From Aspidiotus rigidus (taxonomy: Eukaryota > Arthropoda > Insecta > Hemiptera > Diaspididae), in the NCBI GenBank assembly GCA_035079385.1, contig JAVHKY010000005.1, positions 3,534,001 through 3,598,000 of the forward strand: a stretch of DNA of 64,000 bases, given 5' to 3'. A model generated the notes under the pieces. That model had not been told where the DNA came from. It searched no databases and saw only the letters and a list, made by a program, of their open reading frames with translations. A program made the position numbers and the translations under genes. Below are positions 31,759 to 42,753 of the stretch, one piece after another; position 1 is the first letter of the stretch, and each line of letters starts with the position of its first letter.

Positions 31759-32505
31759 ATGAGTAATAAATTGGGAGGAGTGATTCGAGGTTTGAAGAGG
31801 AAGATGAAAGAGGGAGATTTAATCGTCACTAAGGCTGACAAGGGCAATGCTGTTGTGCTGATGGAGAAGTCGGCCTATTCTTCTAAGGTCCATGAAGTCC
31901 TTCAGCAGTGTGGTGCTAAAGAGAGTGAGGATTTCAGTTTTCCTAAGTACGTTAAAGACGTTAGGAGTGTCATCAACAGGAGTGAGGCTATTATCAAAAC
32001 TCCTGCTTTGAAAAAAGCCCTCCTTGTTCCTAACCCCACACCACCCATCCTCTACGGGCTGCCCAAAGTGCATAAGAAAAAAAGCCCGATGCGACCCGTT
32101 GTTTCTTTCGTTTCCTCCCCCACCTACCTCCTTGCCAAATTCCTGGACCGTTGGTTCAAAAATCTCATTGATTTTGAATTTCCTCATTCGGTCTTGAATT
32201 CGGCCTCTTTAACTGACGTTCTGAAGGGTGTAAGTCTTCCCCCGGGAACGACCATCTGCTCGTTTGATGTTGTTGGTTTGTTCCCGAATATTCCTAAGGC
32301 TGTTACTATCCAGCGTATGGGTGAGCTACTCGTCAAAGCCAACATTCCTCACAATGAGCTTCAGGAATTTTTCGATCTTCTGAATATTTGCTGGTCCCCC
32401 AACTACTGTAAATTTGAAGGACAATCTTTCGAGTTTCCTGATGAAGTAGGGATCCCTATTGGATCACCTTTAGGCTCTCTCATCATCGACATTTTTATGT
32501 CTTAA
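31759..32505 (+). CDS. PLE reverse transcriptase, N-terminal and palm part
   Basis: The longest intact PLE frame in the window (248 codons). Blocks in order: 'DLIVTKADKGNAVVLMEKS' (about residues 22-40), 'LYGLPKVHKKKSPMRPVVSF' (fingers), 'CSFDVVGLFPNIPKAVT' (catalytic aspartate of block A), 'CWSPNYCKFE' and 'GIPIGSPLGSL'. The reading frame is open upstream of the ATG from about 31688, so the ATG is not necessarily the native start. It terminates through a one-base insertion just before the YVDD box, so the protein would be inactive. Confidence 0.85.
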   Translation: MSNKLGGVIRGLKRKMKEGDLIVTKADKGNAVVLMEKSAYSSKVHEVLQQCGAKESEDFSFPKYVKDVRSVINRSEAIIKTPALKKALLVPNPTPPILYGLPKVHKKKSPMRPVVSFVSSPTYLLAKFLDRWFKNLIDFEFPHSVLNSASLTDVLKGVSLPPGTTICSFDVVGLFPNIPKAVTIQRMGELLVKANIPHNELQEFFDLLNICWSPNYCKFEGQSFEFPDEVGIPIGSPLGSLIIDIFMS

Positions 32506-32668
32506 GTTTGAACTTGACCTCTTTTCCTCGAACCAAGCGTTACTTAATCATATTCACTATTGGCACAGGTACGTTGATGACGTTCTATGTACCTGCATTG
32601 GTCCCCCAGATCTCCTTTGTGAGTTTCTGAGGTATCTCAATTCCTGGTACCCTTCCATCAAATTTACG

Positions 32669-33136
32669 TTGGAAATAGGGGTACTTTCCATTAACTTTTT
32701 GGATTTAACGATCTCTATAATAGACGGTATCCATAAGTCTGGAATTTACAGGAAAGATACTACGACCGATGTTTTAGTCCACGGTGGTTCGTTCAGTTTT
32801 GTTGCTTATAAGATGGCTGCTTTTCACAGCCTAGTTCACAGACTGACTCGTATTCCTTTGCGTCAGTCTGCTTTCAACAAAGAGTTACTCGCAATAAAAC
32901 ACCTGGCCAGAGTAAATGTGGTCAATGTCGATGTTGACGGGATGGTTCGGAGGAAAGTTACGAGGAGTCTTCTTGATTCCACCACCTCCCTCCCCCGAGA
33001 TCAGTCTTCCTTTCTTGGGGAAGTTCTCCCTCCAATCGGGTCGGGCCCTCCGCCCGTTTGGCTTCAGACCCCCGTTTTAAAACCCTACCACAGTCAAGAG
33101 GTTGTTTGTGAGACTGAAGGACCCCATACCTGTTGA
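32669..33136 (+). pseudogene. PLE linker region after the RT catalytic box
   Basis: It encodes 'SINFLDLTISIIDGIHKSGI', 'TDVLVHGGSFSFVAYK', 'LVHRLTRIPLRQSAFNKEL' and 'NVDVDGMVRRKV'. A deletion after 'TTSLPRD' (compared with 12550-12580) then shifts the frame. Colinear with copies 2 and 5. Confidence 0.8.
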
Positions 33137-33645
33137 TGAGAGGAGTGGTGTTTACAAGTTGTAATGTGGGGATTGTGGAGGCTTTTATATCGGTGAGACC
33201 AGCCGCCAAATGAAAGTTAGAGTAGCTGAGCACCTGAAGTTTTGGAAGAAGGGACACTGAGGGGAGTCAGCTTTTGCTAATCATTTAATAAACAGTGGCC
33301 ACAGCTTCCGCGAGGGATCCGACAAGCTCCTCTATAAGGAGAATTCCTATCGTAAGCGCATCGCCCTCGAGCATATAGAGATAAAGCGTCATCTAAACAC
33401 CGACGGTATCACTGTACTCAACTCGTACATTCCGGACGATGGCCTGATCGAACTGGTTTATGCTTCACCCCGCGATTTCTCGTTTGGACAATCTTAATAC
33501 CTTGCTCTTCTTTTCAGTTCGTCAGTTGCTTTCATTTCAGGCTGTAAGATGGTTTATTAACCGAAAGCGCTGGTCGTCTTGTATATTTTTCTGCGGTTTG
33601 CATTTGTTTACTCTCCCTTCGGAGTATTCGTTTTTCGCGTCCCTC

Positions 33646-34215
33646 TCATATCATAATTATATAGCCCGAGAGTCGAAATTTTCCCAAGTCCCTCTCCTAT
33701 CATAATATGGCTCGAGAATCGAATTTTTTCCAAGTCCCTCTCCTATCATATATAGCTCGAGAGTCGAAATTTCAACAGGGAACATGTTTTATGGGGGTCT
33801 TTTTGAGAAATTTGCCGTGCGCCGTCCAGCAAAAAACAAGGAAAAATTTCGACTCTCGAGCTATATATGATAGAAGGGGGACTTGGAAAAATTTCGACTC
33901 TGGAGCTATATATGATATGAAAGGGACTTGGAATATATAGCTGGAGATTCGAGAAAAATTTAGACTCACAAAATATATTATACTAGGCTTGTAGTAGGTC
34001 TAGACCTTCTTGATACTAGCTTTATCTAGGTCTAGGCTTCCTTGAATTTTCAATACCAAATCCTATTTGACTCATAAAACAGGTTCCCTGCGTTCCTCGT
34101 TTAACTTCGTTAAGGAAGCCGTCGTTTTTCCAAGTGTTTTGCTGGACGGCGGACGGCGCACGGTAAATTTCTCAATAAGGCCCCCCATAAAACAGGTTCC
34201 CTGTTGAAATGCGCC
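33646..34215. repeat. Family A composite repeat
   Basis: 45-bp units in both orientations surround a central variant hairpin end (33778-33796), the ccgtgcgccgtcc run, the ctaggtctagg spacer and the full tail (CATAAAACAGGTTCCCTG, ttaacttcgttaa). A terminal AACAGGTTCCCTGTT palindrome is at 34191-34205. It starts where the 3' UTR of PLE copy 6 ends. Confidence 0.85.
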
Positions 34216-35725
34216 CAGAACTTGACCGGATGAGGAAAAATCATCAAGGTGGTGGGGAACAAAGTTCAAGCTGTGTAGGAATGACAATGCACACTAGCGA
34301 CTCCCAAAAAAGAGGTTCCCTTTTTTCGTATGTACATATACATATACCATCTTATCCAAGAAATAATCCTTCAGAATAGAGCAAAAGCGAAAAAAGAAAT
34401 AGGTATTGTGAATTTCGTAGTTTATACGAAATTTTCAGAAAACTCTTGTTCGCCCGAAATGCGTGTATGAGTCATAAAGGCTGACCGTAAGCTTACATTT
34501 CATAGTTCAGTCACTCTATCCCTGCAACGGTTGAAGAAAAAAATAAATAAAAACACGGGTACAACGACGACCGCGATATTTTATTCGTTTCTCCTCCTCC
34601 CAGGCTCAATTCTAATTCTCCGTCCTGTAATATTTATTCACATTTCCTATTTATGTTAATTTTTATCTCATTCGTATTCTATACTCTTTGATAGTGAGCG
34701 AAGTTTTCTACGAGTATTACACTTATGCACAAATAAATAAAAAAAGAAAAAGTAGAGCCGCTCCATATTATTCAATGTAGGATAAAATATGTTTTAGAAG
34801 GCACCAAATTTCTTTTCCTCTTTCTATACAATATCTATTCATGTTCAGTTATGTACATCTAACGTAAGAATATTAGCTATTTATCATCGTTTTAGCTATA
34901 CAAAACATTTTAAAGAAGACGTCTGTCTTCACTCTTCTGTAGAAATTTGGCTGAAAGTGAAGAGCAAAAAAAGGAGACAGAAAAACGGAGACAGTTGAGA
35001 GAGAAAATGGTTTGAGTTAATGTAAATAGAAGGACGAATGTAGACAGCGACGAGCAGACAACGTCTGAAAATATGGCATCGTTTCGCAGACTGCTTCTTA
35101 TTTAGTTCGCGCTTTCGTTTTCTGGAGTTCTTTCACACTTAGACTAGATTAAAATTGCTACACTTCGTGGTATTTTTGTTTTGTTCTATAGCATAATGTA
35201 CCTTAATAATATCGTTCAGTTCTAACAATAACTGATATGTCATGTATCGTGCGACTATAAAATGGAGAAATCAAAACGGATTATTTTTCCCCTGGGCCAT
35301 CTAATCGTGTCATACGTACAGCGTATTACTCAGTGCGATATATACAAACAGTAATAACGCTCATAAACTGCGCTTCCTTTGCCTAATCGTTCATAGACTA
35401 TTATTTGTGTGATCTGCGTTGACAAACGTTACGAGAAATCTACTTTTGAAATACGAAACAATCGCCATGTCTTGCTATAATTTTCCTTTTCGCATATGTA
35501 ATGAATTTGAAGTGGCTCTCGACGTAGGTAACCACGAAGAAAACACGCAGTAATTTTGAATAGACACATTTTACGATATGGGTCTTCCACATTAACCGCC
35601 CGGCCATAAGCTTTTCGTTGAATGAATTGGGTCCTGTCTAAATGCAAATAACGTGTACTTTTCGGATACTGCGGTAGTGCCGTACGACCAATCGTTAATT
35701 CGAATGCGTTTACGATTTGTTTCAG
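34216..35725. other. Non-coding DNA upstream of an exon
   Basis: A+T-rich sequence without repeats that I recognise. It is probably intronic or intergenic relative to the exon at 35726. Open frames here, including one on the minus strand ending at 35429, show no support. Confidence 0.5.
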
Positions 35726-35928
35726 TTGCAGATAGACGATAATCAAATGATGGTGGACAAGACTGGTATCGGACCCGGAGATCCGCCAGTCAAGTCGGAT
35801 TCAACCAACACTAGCGGTTCGCATGAATCGCCGACGCCGCAAACAAGTCCACATCCTCCGAACATTATTACACCCTTAGTGAAAATTTCCAAGTCTGACG
35901 ATCATCATATTCATGAGAAAAGCCAAAG
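35726..35928 (+). CDS. Candidate host exon, Pro/Ser/Thr-rich, unidentified gene
   Basis: An open segment of 203 nt sits between a pyrimidine-rich acceptor (gatttgtttcag, exon start 35726; an alternative ag lies six bases on) and a strong donor (AAAG|GTCAGT at 35929). The phase is 0 at entry and 2 at exit. The encoded peptide is hydrophilic and low in complexity: 'QIDDNQMMVDKTGIGPGDPP', then 'SDSTNTSGSHESPTPQTSPH' and a His/Lys-rich end. It is locally richer in GC than its flanks and free of repeats. This composition suits a disordered segment of a regulatory protein. I do not recognise the gene, and neighbouring exons are not visible in the window. Confidence 0.55.
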
Positions 35929-36160
35929 GTCAGTCGTACTTATCTCTCGTTCGCACAAAAATCAATATATTATTTAAGAGTTCATTTTCTTTTCATTGTT
36001 ATTGAAAAATATTTGATAAAAAACAACGGATAATAGGTAATTCCAATAGATGGGTAGTATGGCGGTCCAAATTTTTCTATGAAAAAACAATCTTTCAGGT
36101 CCTTGTCTTCGGCTCTCACCATCAGATGGAATTTTGAGGTGAGAGTGGGTTGAATCGTTT
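35929..36160. other. Presumed intron sequence
   Basis: Follows the donor at 35929; no other feature seen. Confidence 0.35.
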
Positions 36161-36560
36161 GTACATTTGTGGTAGATTGTGTCTTAAAGTTTTTCGTTCG
36201 TGCTGGTCTCCCTCCTTTCCAACCATCTGAATGGGCTGTAAACATGTGTGAGCCTCCTTCATTCAATGTTTGCCCTGAAAATAGGCTGAATCAGGTGTGT
36301 TACGTTTGCGCTGAATTATGCTATTTAGTTTTTCGTTGGTGGAGGTCCCTTTCTCCTTCAATCCTTGTAGAGAAGACATGTAGGGGTCTGGTACCCTTTG
36401 CCCTTCTCTACAGAGTGCTTTGAGCTGGTTGATGTCTTTACTGTGACTTTATCCGCCATCAAAAATTCTTTTGTCTTAAGTGGTAGCTGGATCGAACAAC
36501 TATAAAAAGACATTGAAAATGATTATTATTCATTTGGTTCTGCCAATTTTTTTGTTTGGA
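36161..36560. repeat. Dispersed repeat shared with 22975-23650
   Basis: The order 'gagctggttgatgtctttac', 'ttttgtcttaagtggtagct', 'gatcgaacaactataaaa', 'catttggttctgcc' parallels 23026-23060 and the two copies at 23340-23430 and 23565-23660. The copies have diverged substantially. Nature unknown. Confidence 0.5.
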
Positions 36561-36814
36561 ATAATAATAGTTGGAATCGTTTGTGACTTTGTACTACGTT
36601 TGTTTTGGTGCCCTTTGCCCTTCTAATCATTATCCTCTGATTTGAGCTCACATTTATGGATTGGTTGAAGTTTCGTGTCTATTCAGAGTGGGCAAATAAG
36701 CGGAAATTCCCGTTGTTTCAAGTGATCGAGGGTATGTTACCGAGAATATTGTCTTTCGTAGCAAGCTCTATTTGACTTGGCTTAAGCCAAGTGCTAGTAT
36801 AAGCCAAGTATAAT

Positions 36815-37511
36815 ATACTGTATGAAGCAGAAGCTACTACTAGCTGCTACTGGCCGCTACTAGCCACCACTAACTGCTACTAGCTACTATGGGCCGCTGC
36901 TAGCTAGCCACTACTAGCCTCAAGCTGTTACTACTAGCAGCTCCAAGGTGTTATTACTAGCCACTAGTAGCTACTACTAGGCACTACTAGCCCCTTCCTA
37001 GCACTACTACTAGTTACTACAGGCTACTGCTAGCTAGCTACTACCAAGTACTCATAGCTGCTACTAGCTACTAGCCAGCCACTACTAGCTACCACTAGCT
37101 AATACTAGCTACTACTAGCCACTACTAACTACTAGATACTACTAGTTGCTATGGATCGCTGCTAGCTAGCCAGTACTAGCTACAACCTACTACTACTTGT
37201 CACTATACTAGTCACAATTGGCTGCTATCAGCTGCCACTGGCCACCACTAGCTGCTACTAGCTACTGTGTGTCGCTGCTAGCTAACCACTACTAGCTACA
37301 AGCTACTACTAGTCATTACCAACTACTACAGAGTACAGGCTACTGCTAGCAAGCTACCACACTACTCTCTGCTACTAGCTGCTACTAGACGCTAAGTGTT
37401 ACTAGGTATAAGCTGCTACTACTAGCTCTAGCTCACTACAAACTAGCCGCTACTAGCTACTACTGCCAGCTACCAGCTACTACTAGCCACTACCAACTCC
37501 TACTGTACTCT
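36815..37511. repeat. CTA/GCTACTAG degenerate satellite, first block
   Basis: About 700 bp consist almost only of permutations of ctact, agct, tagc and cact ('gctactactagctgctactg'). A triplet rhythm (ctaCTAgctACTact) is clear but no longer unit repeats exactly. It includes many CTAG and AGCT palindromes and a few TACTAAC words. Confidence 0.9.
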
Positions 37512-38077
37512 GTTCACGTTAAGGGCGTGCTCTACCTCGTTACTAACACAAGAACACACAGAACCGTGGGAACACAAACACGTTACGGAGAATACTAATT
37601 ACGACTTGAAATGCGCACCAAATTATATGAAACTTGGTACATCAAAAGTTGAAGGTTCTAAAAACACCGCAAATTGGTTTATAACACCTATACTTCTTCA
37701 AATAACGTTATTCTTTCGTGAGAAGTATCGCTCCTTTCAACTGATAACGTGCGAATAATCCTTTTTTTCATTCGATTGTTGATCTAATAATAATTGAAAC
37801 TAGCGATTATTAACTAATTTCCGGTCTTGATAGTGTCATGTATCATCTTATTACAAAGTTTCGAGAGATTTGGAGCTAATTTCAAGTTGTAATTAGTATT
37901 CCAGGATATTTTCCCATGATGTACTGCAGGTTGCATAGTTTCAAGTATTTACAGTGTATTTTGCATGTGTTAGTAACGAGGTAGAGCCTGCCCTTAAGAA
38001 AGAATAGAAGTACGTACCTCGAATAATCTACCGTCTCGTTCTCGAGGTACGTACTTTTATCCTTTCTTAACGTGAAC
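37512..38077. mobile_element. 566-bp inverted-repeat element with a nested hairpin
   Basis: It interrupts the CTA satellite. The left end starts GTTCACGTTAAG and the right end finishes CTTAACGTGAAC. Inside these, 'gctctacctcgttactaaca' (left, from about 37530) is inverted at 37966-37986. Between the two right-hand pieces lies a separate hairpin (about 37994-38070) with 'gaagtacgtacctcga' and its complement around a 19-nt loop. No transposase frame or clear target duplication. Confidence 0.8.
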
Positions 38078-38278
38078 GGACTATAGCCGCTACTAGCTAG
38101 CCACTACCAGCTCTAGGTAATATTCGCTGCTGCTAGCTGCTCCTGGTCACTACCAGCTACTACTAACTTCTACTAGCTATTACTAGCCGCTACTAGCCAG
38201 TCACTACCAGCTACTACTAGCTAATACTAGCTACTACTTGCTGCTACTAGCCACCATTACCTACTACTAGCCGAGAGA
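38078..38278. repeat. CTA/GCTACTAG degenerate satellite, second block
   Basis: Same composition as 36815-37511. It is the right-hand remainder of one array split by the element at 37512-38077. Confidence 0.9.
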
Positions 38279-38479
38279 GTGGGAACTCGGAAAATTTTCC
38301 TGGAATTTACCGGACAAACCTGTGTACGACCCTTGTCCCCCTTCCCCCAAATTAATGGACAAATTGGTAGCCCGTGCACTTGCCTCTGCGAACTTTATAC
38401 CTTGTGGATGATTTAGAAATATGCGAGTGCACCTCTGCACGATCCTTTTTCCTTCAAATTAGTGGATAAATATTTCATA

Positions 38480-38881
38480 CGGGACTTATGCCAAACGAAG
38501 AAAGGGGGCGAAATCCGTGAGTGAGCCCTACGAAAGGCGATAACCCAGAATATTTTACATCAGACTTATACTAAACCAAGAAAGGAAACGAACGAGTGGA
38601 GCGAGTGGTGATAGCCCAAAAGATATCATTTCAGACTTTCGCCCCACGAAAATGGCTCAAAATATTGTTTCCACGAATGTAAATAACTGCTCCATAGGCT
38701 TTCTCAGAAGCGTCACAAGAGGCGTGTAGTTCAATGAAAGTCGGGGCAAAAAAGTGAAGTAATATCTCACGAGCACTTGACCTAGTAGAAGCCTAGATTA
38801 GAATATTTCAAGATAACTGATAGAATATAAGAGACATGAAACATGATCTTTATTTATTTGGCTATGTCAGAAAATTTTTAC

Positions 38882-38884
<3 letters not shown>
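38480..38884. repeat. Family C dispersed repeat
   Basis: It contains 'atactaaaccaagaaaggaa', 'cgaacgagtggagcgagtg', and the inverse of 25901-26060 ('ctcacgagcacttgacctag', 'gacatgaaacatgatcttta', 'ttggctatgtcagaaaattt'). Confidence 0.65.
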
Positions 38885-38960
<76 letters not shown>

Positions 38961-38965
38961 TTATA
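38885..38965. repeat. (ATT)n microsatellite
   Basis: About 25 uninterrupted ATT triplets. Confidence 0.97.
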
Positions 38966-39038
38966 AACTCTATTATTATTGTTATCATTATAAATAGTGT
39001 CGTCCCATAATTGGCCTTATTGGCTGTCGGACAGCACT

Positions 39039-39062
<24 letters not shown>
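38966..39062 (+). mobile_element. LINE 3' terminus only
   Basis: 'ttatagtg...cccataattggcc...ggctgtcggacagcac' followed by a run of aaat units matches the 3' end of the LINE at 29246-31155 ('cattggccaattgcctgttg', aataaataaa). It is severely 5'-truncated, so only the 3' UTR end remains, as is common for LINEs. Confidence 0.65.
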
Positions 39063-39069
<7 letters not shown>

Positions 39070-39232
39070 CATAAATAAATACATAAATAAATACATACAT
39101 AAATAAATACATAAATAAATAAATAAGTACATAAATAAGTAATACATACATACATACATACATACATACATACATACATACATACATACATACATACATG
39201 CATACATACATACATATATACATACATTCATT
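39040..39232. repeat. (AAAT)n then (CATA)n microsatellite
   Basis: The tail of the LINE terminus grades from aaat to ataaatac to pure cata units. Open frames across it encode tandem Tyr-Val-Cys-Met type strings and are artefacts. Confidence 0.95.
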
Positions 39233-39889
39233 AACCGACCCTTCTGAAACCTTGTGCAACGGGATTCTTGTTTAACAATTCTTCTCTGGATGTCTTTCTC
39301 TTTTCGTAAGGAGAAGTAATAGTACTGAGCCGAAATCCGTCTCTCATTGGTACATAGATCTACCCCTGATTTCAGAGACGACACAGACTGCACTCTACAG
39401 AAATTGTAAAAGAAAAAAATGTGCGCTGAAAATAAATTCAATTGATGAGCGAGCTCTTCTGCAAGCCGTGCATGTAAGATGATCGACTTAAAATTTTGAT
39501 GTGGTATCTTGTGATTCCCTCTTTCAAAGTATGTCGTGGGAAAAATTGTGTACGTCAGCGTCAGGGAAACTCACAAAAAGTCAGTGTATACGCGGCCTAC
39601 GGCTGCAGAGAAAATTCGTGTTGGAATTGCTCACCTTTCAGTTACATAGTAACTATTGTCCAACCCAAACATTTTCGCGACATTGTTATTTTAACAATAT
39701 TTCTTCTATTGTATGTTTATTATCTATGAGTTTGGAAGTTATGAACGTTGAAGAAATCTACGTAAAAAATTAGAAGCCATTGCAGACGTTGCAATGGCAG
39801 CGGGGAACCCGCAATTCCTTAACTCGACCTCTCAGGTGGTGTGGAACTGAGTTGATAATGGATTTAAATTTTATCGGTGAAGTATACGT

Positions 39890-40115
39890 CAACTCTTAAG
39901 CAAAAACTAGGCTAACTTTACCCTTTATTTTCAAAAAACATTCACGACGTTTCAAACGAGTAACCGTTCTTTATCAACAGTTCGTTTTCTGATATATTTT
40001 TTTTTTTTTCTCAGTTCGTTTTCTCACTTGATAAAGAACGGTTACTCGTTCGAAACGTCATGAATGTTTTTTGAAAATAAAGGGTGAAGTTAGCCTAGTT
40101 TTTGCTTATGAGTTG
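39890..40115. repeat. Long hairpin with arms of about 85 bp
   Basis: The left arm 39890-39978 and right arm 40028-40115 are complementary with very few mismatches around a 49-nt loop containing a poly-T run and a repeated agttcgttttct. The right arm contains 'gaacggttactcgttcgaaa' and 'tttttgaaaataaaggg'. The 11-mer GAGTTGATAAT occurs at 39849-39859 and 40110-40120, possibly a target duplication. Confidence 0.85.
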
Positions 40116-40154
40116 ATAATCTTGTCATATAATTCAAATCGAAATTATCATTCT

Positions 40155-40617
40155 ACATTCCCTCCTATCATATATAGCTCGAGAGTCGAAATTCTTCTAA
40201 GTCCCCCTTCTATCATATATAGCTCGGAAGTCACAATTCTTCCAAGTCCCCCTCCTATCATATATAGTTCGAGGCTCGAAATTCTTCTAAGTCCCCCTCC
40301 TATCATATATAGCTCGAGACTTGAAATTCTTCTAAGTCCCCCTCCTATCATATATAGCTCGAAAGTCACGATTCTTCCAAGTCCCCCTCCTATCATATAT
40401 AGCTCGAGTCTCAAAATTTTTTTAAGTTTTTGGTTGGACGGCGGACGGTAGCTCGAAAGTCAAAATTCTTTCAAGTCCCCACCCCCCCCTATTATATATA
40501 GCTCGAGACTTGAAATTCTTGTAAGTCCCCTTCCTATCATATTATATAGCTCGAGACTCGAAATTCTTGTAAGTCCCCCTCCTTTCATATATAGCTCGAG
40601 ACTCAAAATTCTCCTAA
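40155..40617. repeat. 45-bp minisatellite, family B variant, copy 1
   Basis: About ten units with the same 45-bp framework as family A but with 'gctcgagacttgaaattctt' in place of 'gctcgagagtcgaaattttt'. A fragment of the ggacggcggacgg module occurs at 40434-40447, linking families A and B. Confidence 0.9.
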
Positions 40618-40697
40618 CCTTAGGTTACTAACTTCGCGGACGCGGACGTTTTCTGAGGATGTAATCTCCTAACAAAATGGATAGCGGGTTCCCCGCT

Positions 40698-42169
40698 AAA
40701 AAATATATCCTCCTCGTGGACTGACTACAATAAGGCCGACAATCAAGCTGAGGGTCGCGAGATATTCTTTTAATTGTTTCTATTGTCTTACGGGACACGT
40801 TCAACTTCAAAGGTCAACAATTGCGAAGCTCGTACATTAAACACGCACAACTTTTGTTCTTTATTTACTAAGGACACCAATTATTATTTAAAGACGTTGT
40901 GTGTGTGTTTAATGGGTATACGGACCTCACAATTATTGACCTTTGAGGTCGCGAAATATTCGCCTTAATTTCTGAAATTTTCTATGCAAGCTTTATCCGG
41001 CAAAAGCACCGTAATCCTCTCCACTATTTTTTTTTCATATTAGGTAATAAAAAATTGATGATATTTCGTCCAGCTTCAATTTTTGCGAATGTGGTTCAGA
41101 TGTATTTATGGATTTGATCTGATGCAAATAATATGGAAAAATAAGTCCACGTATACTTCACGAATTTACAGTTAAAACGGTAGTCGTGCATTCCAAAATT
41201 TACGCCGTTAAAATTGACTGTGAAGGTCAACAGTCCCGTTAAACTGCATCGAAGCTCAAAAGGGTCGTTATGTGACTGTAAATGTGAATTTAAGGGTAAA
41301 TGTTTCTCGGCGAACGTATTAGTGTTGTACTAATTCGAGTAATTAGTCTGTAGATGGTTTTGCCTTTGAAACGTGCGGAGACATCATCATCGTCGAATCT
41401 TTCTTCTTCATTGTGCACGATTAAGTTTGTAAAGGTTTGCTTTTTAAATCTTAGGGCTGAATCATTATTCTGTGTTTCGTAGAAGCGCGGAATATTATAA
41501 AAGCCGTTCTCCAGGCGAAGTGAATTCACCATCTCGCACAATACAACGAATCCTGCCGATACATTAAATAAATGACATTGCGAACTCTAGCAAACAGATG
41601 AGCCTCATAGACTTGTTAAGCGATATCTTTAAATGTATATATGTATGTTCGTATAGACCCTGCGTAGACAACAATTCCGAATCCCACATTCAAATAAATT
41701 AAACCTTTCGCTCGAATTTAACGCGAGGTGACCTTGTTCTTACGTACAATTTTTTCAATGTGGGCTATATTTAATTTTACCATTATAAACCACGCGCTTT
41801 TTGGCGAATTTTCATCATCAGTTCGTATCATATCGATAGAAGATTTAGCCTTATTCCTACAGCGGGTGAAATGAAATCGCACGCTGGAGACTCTGAGTCT
41901 CAGAAAACCGCGCATAATATGATGTAGAAGTGTTTTTTTTTCCGACGAAACATTTCATACAAAAGAATAAGCCCGTCCGTGTTTTTTTCTTATCAGGGTC
42001 TCTCTTGTTTCTTTTCTTTTTTTTTTTCATCGAACTCTTGAATGAGAAATCAAAAAATTGTATTCATACAAATAATCTCAAGTTTTTTCAGTACATTTTT
42101 GCAAAAATACTTCTGGTTTCTAAGAAATCTCTCATTTGGACATGTTTCAAGTCCTTGCTCTACCCCTTA
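40698..42169. other. Unassigned A+T-rich DNA
   Basis: No supported gene or element. A poly-T run lies near 42010. Confidence 0.5.
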
Positions 42170-42432
42170 ACCTCTCTCCTTATCCTAAACTTCAGTCGGG
42201 TTATGAGCTTGGTGGTGGATCGATTTTAGATGCGTGGGATGTAATTTGCTGCTTTTAGATAGAGATGATGTTTTGAATAGATGGGAGGTCATCGGCTAGA
42301 GTTGTTTCGATCCATGGCGGTGAAATATGGTGGGTGTGGCGAATGTGGCTTGCTGTGAGGAGGGTCGAGATTACAAAGTTCGTATGAGAGCGGGAAAAAT
42401 TATAAGGTAAGCGTGCGTGAGTCGCGTGTGAC
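42170..42432 (-). mobile_element. RNase H-bearing LINE, 3' part
   Basis: On the minus strand this continues the LINE at 44777-46785 after the Jockey-like insertion. It encodes the cysteine/histidine-containing C-terminal stretch ('RLPYNFSRSHTNFVISTLL', 'ASHIRHTHHISPPWIE'). The last 78 bp (42355-42432) are one copy of the target duplication. The 3' limit is approximate. Confidence 0.6.
42355..42432. repeat. Long target-site duplication, left copy
   Basis: A 78-bp segment ending 'gcgtgagtcgcgtgtgac' next to the poly-T (LINE poly-A on the minus strand). It matches 44696-44776 with scattered substitutions and a small indel. Confidence 0.8.
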
Positions 42433-42753
42433 TTTTTTTTTCCCATATATTTTTATTGAGAATCTAGTTAAACTATTTACACAATTTTCACCCCATAGAG
42501 ATTTGCGCGCGTATTAATTAACCATAGGGTGGGTTAATAGTATACAAGTGGTTATAGTCAACTATTGTATTTAACTAATAGCTATCGAATATGTGCCTTC
42601 GCTGGAGTCGTCGAGTATCTCCACTAGTATCTAGAAGCTGAATGGCTGCTAGATTCGGGTGTTTGTGTAGACGGCGAATATATCTCTCGGTATGGAGTTG
42701 GTATGTCTGGTCGACCGTAGAGACTTGTAAGTCGTTATGCAGCTGTTTATTGG

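Larger units (their letters stand above)
31685..33645 (+). mobile_element. PLE copy 6, most complete RT
   Basis: It carries the N-terminal RT region missing from other copies, including the diagnostic PLE block 'TKADKGNAVVLM' near 31830-31865. This is followed by 'YGLPKVHKK', 'PMRPVVSFVSSPTYLLAKF', 'FDVVGLFPNIPK' (palm block A with its aspartate) and 'DEVGIPIGSPLGS' in one 248-codon frame (31759-32505). A one-base insertion near 32500 breaks the frame before the catalytic box (the codons for YVDDVLC are still readable near 32570). The frame resumes at 32669-33136, has a 29-bp deletion near 33001, then GIY-YIG (GVYKL with a stop, YIGETSRQ) and the stop at 33498. The 3' UTR holds 'gatggtttattaaccgaaag'. 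Confidence 0.9.
39799..40697. repeat. Family B composite element, copy 1
   Basis: It is bounded by AGCGGGGAACCCGC (39799-39812) and its inverse GCGGGTTCCCCGCT (ending 40697). Each end is itself palindromic with a GAA/TTC loop. Contents: a long hairpin (39890-40115), a 45-bp array (40155-40617) and a conserved end segment (gcggacgcggacgttttctg, aggatgtaatctcctaacaa) that recurs after the second family B array at 51122-51193. No target duplication or coding capacity is seen. Confidence 0.7.

Noticed and set aside
35429..35746. 105-codon minus-strand open frame overlapping the exon at 35726
   Set aside because: Opposite strand to a segment with good splice signals; no motif.
38956..39441. Open frames encoding Tyr-Val-Cys-Met repeats
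   Set aside because: Translation of a (CATA)n/(AAAT)n microsatellite.
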